Shown piece after piece: positions 1 to 5,172 of a stretch of DNA of 5,172 nucleotides (its first letter is position 1; each line of letters begins with the position of its first letter). Origin of the DNA: Candidatus Omnitrophota bacterium (GTDB lineage: Bacteria > Omnitrophota > Gorgyraeia > Duberdicusellales > 4484-171). The stretch covers positions 1 through 5,172 of the forward strand of contig WJKZ01000280.1 of assembly GCA_014728785.1 (NCBI GenBank), in the 5' to 3' direction. Under the pieces are notes generated by a model that saw only the letters and a program-made list of their open reading frames with translations, did no database searches and was not told where the DNA came from. Made by a program: the position numbers and the translations under genes.

Positions 1-702
1 AGACAATATTGCTTTAACACCTGCTGGGTTTATTTTAATATCTCCTAACTTATCTCCGTCAGCAAGTTTTAAAACTATATCCTTTATACTGGCCTTCAGT
101 TGGGCTATATCCTTTATATCCGCTTCTATGCGCGGAGCCGGCCCATCAGAGCTTTCAGAATTATTTTCAGAAGCAAAGCTTTCAGCTTTTCCTAAAAATT
201 TCTCAAATATCCGTATAAGTTCTTTGGTAAACTCATCATTTTTTTTCATCAAAGACTTAAGGTCAACCCCTGAAAGCCCATCAGTTGATTCAGAACTAAC
301 CGGCAAAGAATCTTCCAATGCGGCGGCTATATCCTGCTTGCTCTCGGCTCCAAGCAAAGCTTCTAAAAATCCGGCCAATTTTTCAGTCCGATGTAAATTG
401 ATAAAATCCAGGATACGGGAAACCACATCCTCCAGCATACCTTCTTTTTCTAAAGCGGATGCACCTTCTATGTTCTGGATAAAAGCTTCCAGGTTGCCTA
501 TAAGAATAAAAAATAAAGGCATATTTAGAAATTCGGAATCAAGAGACTTATTTTCACTTTCTTCCAGCTGCTTTAGAAGAATGTCCTCCACTATCTCTCT
601 AAAATTTTTAGTTTCTTTTCCTGCCGATTGCAGGAAACCTTTCTCAGAAACGGCTGAGGAAAAAGCTGCCTGGTTTACCGATATCATATTAAGAAAGTCC
701 AT
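1..702 (-). CDS. Probable flagellar hook-length control protein FliK, N-terminal part (3' end outside window)
   Basis: An uninterrupted frame runs from ATG 702 to the window edge at base 1: 234 residues with no stop, starting MDFLNMISVNQAAFSSAVSE. The start is well supported by AAGGAGGT just upstream. The product is soluble, acidic and rich in Leu, Ser, Glu and Lys, with no signal peptide, membrane helix or Cys. A Ser/Glu-rich, probably flexible patch with SENNSESSDGPAPR lies at about 178-191, then a helical stretch with IKDIA (196-200) and IKDIV (206-210). The name rests on position: fliK usually follows fliJ, and FliK N-termini are poorly conserved, exported and length-variable. The diagnostic FliK C-terminal domain would lie beyond base 1. 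Alternatives are another operon-linked flagellar protein or a lineage-specific one. Being a flagellar-operon gene is very likely; FliK itself is an inference, so no symbol is given. Confidence 0.6.
   Translation of the reverse strand, partial: MDFLNMISVNQAAFSSAVSEKGFLQSAGKETKNFREIVEDILLKQLEESENKSLDSEFLNMPLFFILIGNLEAFIQNIEGASALEKEGMLEDVVSRILDFINLHRTEKLAGFLEALLGAESKQDIAAALEDSLPVSSESTDGLSGVDLKSLMKKNDEFTKELIRIFEKFLGKAESFASENNSESSDGPAPRIEADIKDIAQLKASIKDIVLKLADGDKLGDIKINPAGVKAILS
75..118. repeat. Short intragenic direct repeat (two 14-base copies)
   Basis: CTATATCCTTTATA occurs on the plus strand at 75-88 and again at 105-118, exactly 30 bases apart. Both copies are in the same codon frame of the putative fliK and encode IKDIA and IKDIV, ten residues apart. 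This is a small in-frame duplication or a helix-register repeat, not a mobile element. Confidence 0.7.
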
Positions 703-705
703 ACG

Positions 706-713
706 ACCTCCTT
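706..713 (-). promoter_or_regulatory. Strong Shine-Dalgarno of the gene after fliJ
   Basis: AAGGAGGT on the minus strand is followed by three bases (CGT) and then ATG 702. It is the closest match to the anti-Shine-Dalgarno consensus in the window. It fixes the start of the downstream gene, although the spacing is on the short side. Confidence 0.75.
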
Positions 714-750
714 AACGATTCATTTTTTATTTTAAGGTCAAATGCCAGCT

Positions 751-1212
751 TCATTTATTATCTCTCCTGTGGCTGTAGTTTATCATTCCAAACTCATCCA
801 ACCTTTTCTTTTCCCAGTTTTCCAGCGACTCCCGGAATTTTTTATATTGTTGTTCTTTTAGTGTCTCTATAATCTTTTTTTCTTTAGAGGCATCTATTAA
901 CTCCCCTCTTTTATTTTCAATATCTTCTATGACTTTTCTTATAGTTCTTATCTGTGAAAGAATCCTGTTTCTTAAAGAATCTAAATAATCAGAGTGCCTG
1001 GTAAGTTCTTCCATGTCCAGAGAATTTTCTTTTTTGCTCTGGATTAAATCTATTTTTTTTCTCACCTCATACCCCTGCTTTTTCAGCTTCTCTAAAAGTT
1101 TTTCCTCTTCTTTTAACAACTTTTTTAATCCGGCTAACTCTTTTTGTCTATCCTCTTGTTTCCTTTTCCTTAATTCGAGTATTTTTTGCAATCTAAACTT
1201 AAACCTGGCCAT
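751..1212 (-). CDS. fliJ: Flagellar export protein FliJ
   Basis: FliJ is a small soluble coiled-coil protein that occupies the centre of the FliI ring like the gamma subunit of F1. It contacts FlhA and escorts export chaperones. The 153-residue product starts with MARFKFRLQKILELRKRKQE, typical of FliJ, and is almost wholly alpha-helical and Lys/Glu/Leu-rich. It forms two predicted long helices, about 10-60 and 70-140, that would pair as an antiparallel coiled coil. There is no membrane segment or signal peptide. It lies 46 nt after fliI, the usual place. The start is ATG 1212, with an in-frame stop three codons upstream; the nearest purine-rich element, AGGAAG at 1229-1234, is 16 bases away, so initiation looks weak. 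The stop is TGA at 751-753. Sequence divergence is high in this family, so identity rests on the N-terminal motif, helical composition, length and position. Confidence 0.9.
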   Translation of the reverse strand: MARFKFRLQKILELRKRKQEDRQKELAGLKKLLKEEEKLLEKLKKQGYEVRKKIDLIQSKKENSLDMEELTRHSDYLDSLRNRILSQIRTIRKVIEDIENKRGELIDASKEKKIIETLKEQQYKKFRESLENWEKKRLDEFGMINYSHRRDNK

Positions 1213-1258
1213 AATAACTTATTTTAAACTTCCTGACATCCTTTTATTCATACCGAAT

Positions 1259-2599
1259 TTATGTACCTCTCGGCTGAAACATATTTTTCAGCCACTCGGC
1301 AGTCTGATTAAATTCTGCTCTTTCTTCTATTCTCTGTCTTAGGAATTTATTTATTTCATCCAACATCCCTAAAGCATAATCAATCTTGTGATTACTCCCC
1401 TTAACGTAAGCTCCGATGTTAACTAAATCCCGGGAATCCCTGTAAGTAACCAAAGTATCTCTTAATCTGCTGGCACATTCGTAATGCTCACTGTCCACAA
1501 TATCTATCATCAACCTGCTTATGCTCGAAAGTACATCTATGGGAGGGTAATGGCCTGAAGCAGCCAGCTCTCTGGAAAGGACAATATGCCCGTCGAGTAT
1601 GCTTCTGACAGTATCGGCTACGGGTTCGTTCATGTCATCCGCCTCAACCAGTACTGTATAAGCACCGGTAATACTACCCTCCTCCGCTGCCCCGCTCCTC
1701 TCAAGCAACTTGGGAAGGAGTGCGAATACCGACGGAGTATAGCCTTTAGTAGCAGGAGGCTCTCCGATAGCCAGCCCTATCTCTCTCTGGGCCATAGCAA
1801 ATCTTGTTACCGAATCCATCATAAACATTACGTTTAATCCTTGATCCCTGAAATACTCTGCTATGGCTGTTGCAACCTGCGCTCCTTTAACTCTTATTAA
1901 AGCGGGCTGGTCAGATGTAGAGACAACTACAACAGAACGTTTAAGACCTTCGGCACCCAGGTCTTTCTCGATAAAATCCCTTACTTCTCTTCCTCTCTCG
2001 CCGATAAGAGCAATAACGTTTACGTCGGCACTGGTATATCTTGCAATCATGCCCATAAGCACACTCTTACCTATGCCGCTTCCTGAAAATATACCTATTC
2101 TCTGCCCCTTACCCAAAGTAAGAAGCCCGTCTATAGAACGAATTCCTGTACTTATGGGCTGCTTAATCCTGCTTCTAGCCAAAGGATGAGGCGGAGTACT
2201 GGTTACGGGGTAGAATTTGTCAGTAACAATCGGGGCTTTCCCATCTATAGGGTTACCCAGACCGCCCAAGACTCTTCCTAAAAGCTCAGGAGAAGCCTTT
2301 ACCTCCAAACATCCGCCTGTTGCTACTACCTCACTTTTAGGCTCTATTTGAGCCATCTCGCCCAGAGGCATAAGAAGAACTTTGTTTCCTTTAAAGCCTA
2401 CCACTTCTGCTTTAAGGGGTGTGAACATTTTTTTCGAATAAATATGGCAAATTTCGCCTATACCCACAGCAGGCCCTTCGGATTCTATTACCAAGCCTAT
2501 CACCCGGGTAACTTTACCGTTAAGTTTTACCGGGTCTGTAGACTCGATAACTCTGTAATACTTATCAAAATTCATATCCTGGTCAGGTATCTCCTTCAT
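1259..2599 (-). CDS. fliI: Flagellum-specific type III export ATPase FliI
   Basis: FliI is the hexameric cytoplasmic ATPase, homologous to F1-ATPase beta, that delivers and unfolds export substrates at the flagellar type III gate. From ATG 2599 it has 446 residues, a normal length. A beta-barrel N-domain (about 15-90) includes GKVTRVIGLVIESEGPAVG. The catalytic core has the P-loop SGSGIGKS (172-179, catalytic Lys 178), GERGRE (200-205, with the F1-type catalytic Glu at 205), and the Walker B strand ending in MMDS (Asp 262). The family-specific stretches FAMAQREIGLAIGEPPATKG and SGHYPPIDVLSSISR are intact, so the enzyme should be active. Start alternatives are GTG 2611 (450 residues) and ATG 2575 (438 residues, beginning MNFDKYYRVIESTDP), the latter 7 nt past the fliH stop. 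ATG 2599 has the best ribosome-binding site, but 2575 gives an N-terminus about as long as I recall for Bacillus FliI. The stop is TAA at 1259-1261. Confidence 0.98.
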   Translation of the reverse strand: MKEIPDQDMNFDKYYRVIESTDPVKLNGKVTRVIGLVIESEGPAVGIGEICHIYSKKMFTPLKAEVVGFKGNKVLLMPLGEMAQIEPKSEVVATGGCLEVKASPELLGRVLGGLGNPIDGKAPIVTDKFYPVTSTPPHPLARSRIKQPISTGIRSIDGLLTLGKGQRIGIFSGSGIGKSVLMGMIARYTSADVNVIALIGERGREVRDFIEKDLGAEGLKRSVVVVSTSDQPALIRVKGAQVATAIAEYFRDQGLNVMFMMDSVTRFAMAQREIGLAIGEPPATKGYTPSVFALLPKLLERSGAAEEGSITGAYTVLVEADDMNEPVADTVRSILDGHIVLSRELAASGHYPPIDVLSSISRLMIDIVDSEHYECASRLRDTLVTYRDSRDLVNIGAYVKGSNHKIDYALGMLDEINKFLRQRIEERAEFNQTAEWLKNMFQPRGT

Positions 2600-3356
2600 C
2601 CTCTTCCTCACCTACCAGATTTTTCTTAACTTCGGAAAATTGTTTACCTACCCGTAAATCTATACTCCCTGAATTAGTATCTATGACACATCCGCCGGTT
2701 TCAATTCCGGGGTCGCTGATAATTTCAAATTTATCAATTTCCTCCAGGCTAGCCAAAAATTTCTCTCTGCTTTTTTTAACCTGAGGGAGCTGGTCCGGAT
2801 TAACCTTTATCTTTACCTCTCCCCTTTCCGATACTCTTGATAAGCCTTCTTTTATCATATTTATGACTACGTCTTTTCTGTTCTTTGATTCATCCTTTAT
2901 GACTTTCTTGGCAACATCTAAAGCAATCTTTACCAGTGAATTCTGTGATTTCCTTACAGCTTCTGAGAAAGATACAGTAATTTGTTCTGCTAAATCTCTT
3001 ACTTTTTTAATATCTTCCTCAAATAATCTCCGGAATTTTTCTTCTGCTAATCTTTCTGCCTCAGCCTTTCCTTCTTCCAGGCCCTTTCTAAAAGCTTCCT
3101 CTTTTACCGCCTGAGAATTTTTTCTGGCTTCCTCTATAATTTCTTTAGCCTGCTGCTCAGCTTCCTTTGAACCTATATTATTTTCTTCAACTCTTTCTTT
3201 CTCCTCTTCTGCCTTCCGAGATGTATGGCTTTCGGCTATTTCTTTTAAAAATAAATCTTCTCCGCCCACAGTGTTACTGCCGAAAAAATCCTTCCAATCG
3301 ATATCCTGAAGAGAAACCCCCTTCCATATCCTGTCTTTTTTTATTATCTTTCCCAT
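2583..3356 (-). CDS. fliH: Flagellar assembly protein FliH (regulator of the FliI ATPase)
   Basis: FliH is the cytoplasmic dimeric partner of FliI. It holds the ATPase inactive, links it to the C ring and delivers it to the export gate; it resembles the peripheral stalk (b/delta) of F-type ATPases. The 257-residue product has the family layout. A short N-terminal segment carries two Trp (W11, W21, followed by KDFF), comparable to the N-terminal Trp residues by which Salmonella FliH contacts FlhA. A long Lys/Glu-rich coiled coil (about 40-120) follows, with a GxxxG element GLEEG at 92-96. The C-terminal FliI-binding domain (about 130-245) includes VKIKVNPDQLPQV (181-193) and DPGIETGGCVIDTNSGSIDL (215-234). 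The tail is acidic (GEEEDEGDT). ATG 3356 is the only sensible start although it lacks a clear Shine-Dalgarno. The 3' end overlaps fliI by 17 nt if fliI starts at 2599. Identity rests on domain features plus position between fliG and fliI. Confidence 0.92.
   Translation of the reverse strand: MGKIIKKDRIWKGVSLQDIDWKDFFGSNTVGGEDLFLKEIAESHTSRKAEEEKERVEENNIGSKEAEQQAKEIIEEARKNSQAVKEEAFRKGLEEGKAEAERLAEEKFRRLFEEDIKKVRDLAEQITVSFSEAVRKSQNSLVKIALDVAKKVIKDESKNRKDVVINMIKEGLSRVSERGEVKIKVNPDQLPQVKKSREKFLASLEEIDKFEIISDPGIETGGCVIDTNSGSIDLRVGKQFSEVKKNLVGEEEDEGDT
2606..2613 (-). promoter_or_regulatory. Ribosome-binding site of fliI inside the fliH 3' end
   Basis: AGGTGAGG on the minus strand ends six bases before ATG 2599. 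It lies inside codons for the acidic FliH tail (VGEEEDEG), so the purine-rich Glu/Gly codons double as the fliI ribosome-binding site and imply translational coupling of fliI to fliH. Confidence 0.5.
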
Positions 3357-3389
3357 AATTTTGAGCTGTTTATAAAAACAAAATAAAAA
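3357..3389 (-). other. fliG-fliH spacer, U-rich, no Shine-Dalgarno
   Basis: This 33-base intergenic spacer is very AT-rich. In the mRNA sense it begins with runs of U (TTTTTATTTTGTTTTTAT) followed by AAACAGCTCAAAATT directly before the fliH ATG. I see no GGAG-type ribosome-binding site. No GC-rich stem precedes the U runs, so it does not read as an intrinsic terminator. A U-rich leader bound by ribosomal protein S1 is possible but inferred. Confidence 0.5.
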
Positions 3390-4397
3390 TTATACATACT
3401 CCTCTTCCTTACCCTTGCGCGGTATCACTATTTCACCTGCCGCTTCCAGCTTCCTCACGGCATCTATAAGCTTATGCTGAGCCTCTTCCACCTGGCTAAC
3501 CCTTACCGGACCCAAGTATGACAATTCTTCTTTACAGGCATCTCTTACCCTTTCTGAAAGGTTCTTAAAAATTTTATCTTTAAGTTTTTCATCAGCTACT
3601 TTTAAAGAAAAAGTCAAATCCCGCATGTCTACCTGCCTTAAAGCCTTCTGAAGGGCAACATCCTCTAAAGTAATAAGGTCTTCAAAAATAAACATGTTGT
3701 TTCTTACTTTATCCGCAGTTTCCTCATCGACCCTTTTAATCTGTTCCAGGGTATCCTTTTCAACCTGCTGGGGAACGGTGTTGAGAATAGAGGCCAAAGT
3801 CTTTATACCCATACCTTCAAAAGAAACTTTTTCGGTTACGCCCCCTTCTTTGGTACTTACGACTTTCTCAAGCGCATTATGTGCACTGTCTATCGCTTCT
3901 CGATGCACATTGGCAAGAGAAACCATTTTCATAGAAACTTTTTGCCTTAAATCCTCGGGAAGGAGAGAGAATACTTCTCCTGCCTGAGCAGAAGGAAGGT
4001 AGGAAAAAACCAAGGCTATAATCTGGGGGTCCTCTTTAGAAAGTATTTCTGCAATCTGGGAACTGGATGTATTCTCAAAATAGGAAAACGGGCGTATCTC
4101 AGAGAGTCGCCCTATGATTTCCATGGTTTTGTGAGGACCTAAGGAACGTGAGAGAATCTCCTTCAGGTATCCTATACCTCCCGCCTCACTTTCTGCAGAC
4201 AAAAGCATATTATGAAACTCTTTTATTACCCCGGTCATTTCCTCTTTATCTATCGTACCCAGCTTGGCAATCTCCTTGGATATAATTTCTACATCTCTTT
4301 CATCCAAATACTTAAATATCTGCACAGCTAAATCAATCCCTAAAGAAACTATTATTATTGCCGCCTTTTTGTAATTGTTAAGGTCTTCCCTGGCCAT
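3390..4397 (-). CDS. fliG: Flagellar motor switch protein FliG
   Basis: FliG is the C-ring protein that joins the MS ring to FliM and contacts the stator to generate torque and set rotation direction. From the ATG at 4397 it has 335 residues, a normal length. The N-domain (about 1-100) opens with NNYKKAAIIIVSLG and would bind the FliF tail. The middle domain carries EDPQ at 122-125, a variant of the EHPQ motif that contacts FliM, and a Gly-rich hinge near GMGIK (195-199). The C-domain retains the torque-helix charge pattern: K266, R283, E290-E291 (Asp-Asp in E. coli) and R299 in GPVRVSQVE, ending in EEEYV. The start is a choice. ATG 4397 has AGGTGG five bases upstream and leaves one base after the fliF stop. 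An in-frame GTG at 4406 would add three residues (MDD) and overlap fliF by 8 nt, with a poorer ribosome-binding site. The stop is TAA at 3390-3392. Confidence 0.96.
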   Translation of the reverse strand: MAREDLNNYKKAAIIIVSLGIDLAVQIFKYLDERDVEIISKEIAKLGTIDKEEMTGVIKEFHNMLLSAESEAGGIGYLKEILSRSLGPHKTMEIIGRLSEIRPFSYFENTSSSQIAEILSKEDPQIIALVFSYLPSAQAGEVFSLLPEDLRQKVSMKMVSLANVHREAIDSAHNALEKVVSTKEGGVTEKVSFEGMGIKTLASILNTVPQQVEKDTLEQIKRVDEETADKVRNNMFIFEDLITLEDVALQKALRQVDMRDLTFSLKVADEKLKDKIFKNLSERVRDACKEELSYLGPVRVSQVEEAQHKLIDAVRKLEAAGEIVIPRKGKEEEYV

Positions 4398-4398
4398 A

Positions 4399-5172
4399 TC
4401 ATCCACCTGTTACTAATCCCTTTATCACTCTTGCAATCTTTTCGGGATTCTTATTGGCAATATCTACCACTTGTCTTCTTAACATATCTATACTTTCTGC
4501 CGGGACTACTTCCTCCTTGCCAGCCCCGCCTTTCTCTGCCGGCTCAGGGGAAGGAATTTTCCCCTGTGTTTCTTTTACCTTCCTGGCTGCGGTGCGGATA
4601 ACTCTTGCGTGTCTTGCCATAGATAATGTAAAAAGAGAGACAATCAAAACAACAAGTATAATTGCTCCGGCTTTTATCAAGAGATTCCTGAATTCTCTCG
4701 TATCTCTAAGTTTAGAAGCTTCAGCCTCTTCCTCCATATAAGTCTTATCAAAATTAAAACTTTCCACCACAACGCTGTCACCTCTTTCCTCCCGTATGCC
4801 TACACCGGAGGCAACAACCTGTTTTATGCTTTGTATCTTTTCAGGAGAAAATTCTCCGTCTAATATAACAGATATTGAAATCTTTTTAACTTCACCGGGC
4901 ATAGAGGATGTATGAGATAGTTCTTTATTTATCTCATAATTAGTTATTACTTCTTCTCTGGTATAATCGGAACTCCCCTGGCCTCCTCCGGCCTGAGGAT
5001 AGCCGGGAACGCCGGTAACATTGCTCTGAGTGCCGGGTACGCCTGCTGCGCCTCCAGCCGAACCTTTAAAATACTCGGTTTTTCTCTGAGAACTTCTTAC
5101 AATACCTTCTTCCTCGCCTACAACAGGCTCATATTCTTCCTTGGTAGTCTCCTGCCGCCTCAGGTCTAATTC
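4399..5172 (-). CDS. fliF: Flagellar MS-ring protein FliF, C-terminal part (5' end outside window)
   Basis: FliF builds the MS ring in the inner membrane, the base on which the flagellar rod, rotor and export gate assemble. The frame is open from base 5172 to a TGA at 4399-4401, giving 257 residues, roughly the last half of a normal FliF. An ATG at 4902 lies inside the conserved domain and is not the real start. Visible in order: the end of the periplasmic ring-building region with EEEGIVRSSQ (residues 21-30); a Gly/Pro-rich loop containing GVPGTQSN (44-51) and GVPGYP (54-59); the conserved NYEINKELSH (78-87) and PGEVKKISISV stretch; one strongly hydrophobic transmembrane helix at about 164-185 (second TM of FliF); then a charged linker. 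The C-terminal helix, about 225-257 (SIDMLRRQVVDIANKNPEK), is where FliF tails bind the FliG N-domain. fliG follows at once, consistent with their partnership. The identification is secure; only the N-terminal half is unseen. Confidence 0.96.
   Translation of the reverse strand, partial: ELDLRRQETTKEEYEPVVGEEEGIVRSSQRKTEYFKGSAGGAAGVPGTQSNVTGVPGYPQAGGGQGSSDYTREEVITNYEINKELSHTSSMPGEVKKISISVILDGEFSPEKIQSIKQVVASGVGIREERGDSVVVESFNFDKTYMEEEAEASKLRDTREFRNLLIKAGAIILVVLIVSLFTLSMARHARVIRTAARKVKETQGKIPSPEPAEKGGAGKEEVVPAESIDMLRRQVVDIANKNPEKIARVIKGLVTGG
4403..4408 (-). promoter_or_regulatory. Ribosome-binding site of fliG
   Basis: AGGTGG on the minus strand lies five bases before ATG 4397. It sits inside the last codons of fliF, so ribosomes finishing fliF would pass directly onto fliG. 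It overlaps the alternative GTG start at 4406 and therefore favours the ATG. Confidence 0.6.

Noticed and set aside
239..246. Eight-base A/T homopolymer in the putative fliK (another at 1053-1060 in fliJ) as a phase-variation site
   Set aside because: Tracts of this length are expected in AT-rich Lys codons (AAA AAA AAT), and both frames are intact. There is no evidence of slippage from a single sequence.
128..715. Long plus-strand open frame (195 codons)
   Set aside because: It is antisense to the putative fliK, is Ser/Phe-rich low-complexity as expected for the reverse of Glu/Leu/Lys codons, has no ribosome-binding site, and opposes a well-initiated frame.
703..750. Possible terminator or promoter in the fliJ-fliK spacer
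   Set aside because: No inverted repeat with a U run and no recognisable -35/-10 pair is visible; only the ribosome-binding site stands out.
1219..1251. Ten-codon minus-strand mini-ORF (MNKRMSGSLK) between fliI and fliJ
   Set aside because: Too short to support, no ribosome-binding site, and expected by chance in an AT-rich spacer.
2000..2007. Plus-strand GCCGATAA, identical to the sigma-28 flagellar -10 consensus
   Set aside because: The nearest TAAA is at 1972-1975, about 24 bases away instead of about 15. The match falls on the antisense of the invariant FliI Leu-Ile-Gly-Glu codons and points opposite to the operon.
1586..2189. Plus-strand frames over fliI
   Set aside because: They lie opposite the most conserved codons of FliI, show no protein-family features, and are explained as shadows. 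The same applies to the plus-strand frames opposite fliF, fliG, fliH and fliJ.
4399..4902. A separate 167-residue gene starting at ATG 4902
   Set aside because: The same frame continues without a stop to the window edge and encodes conserved FliF sequence upstream, so this ATG is internal to fliF.

Overview
The window is the interior of a flagellar export and rotor operon, read entirely from the minus strand. In transcription order (right to left) it holds the C-terminal part of fliF (MS ring), then complete fliG (rotor/switch), fliH (ATPase regulator), fliI (export ATPase) and fliJ (export stalk/chaperone escort). It ends in the N-terminal part of a further gene whose position and size suit fliK (hook-length control). 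Both edges cut through a reading frame: fliF is open at base 5172 and the putative fliK is open at base 1.

fliF-fliG-fliH-fliI-fliJ-fliK is the classical order, and there is no mgtE/ylxF-like gene between fliJ and fliK. The genes are tightly packed: fliF and fliG are separated by 1 nt or overlap by 8 nt depending on the fliG start. fliH overlaps fliI by 17 nt with the preferred fliI start. The remaining gaps are 33 nt (fliG-fliH), 46 nt (fliI-fliJ) and 48 nt (fliJ-fliK). I see no promoter, intrinsic terminator, RNA gene, mobile element or CRISPR array, so the window looks like an internal segment of one long transcript. No gene-free stretch reaches 300 bases; the plus-strand reading frames are antisense shadows of these genes.

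FliF anchors the basal body in the inner membrane and its cytoplasmic tail holds FliG. FliG forms the torque-transmitting face of the C ring. FliH keeps the FliI ATPase in check and brings it to the export gate. FliI and FliJ form the F1-like hexamer-plus-stalk that energises substrate delivery. FliK would be an exported substrate that sets hook length and switches export specificity.

The organism is a flagellated bacterium with moderately AT-rich DNA and Shine-Dalgarno-type starts at fliG, fliI and fliK. The proteins are generic enough that I cannot assign a phylum. I found no undescribed system. The points worth a second look concern start-site choice, translational coupling, uneven ribosome-binding sites, and the divergent gene after fliJ.
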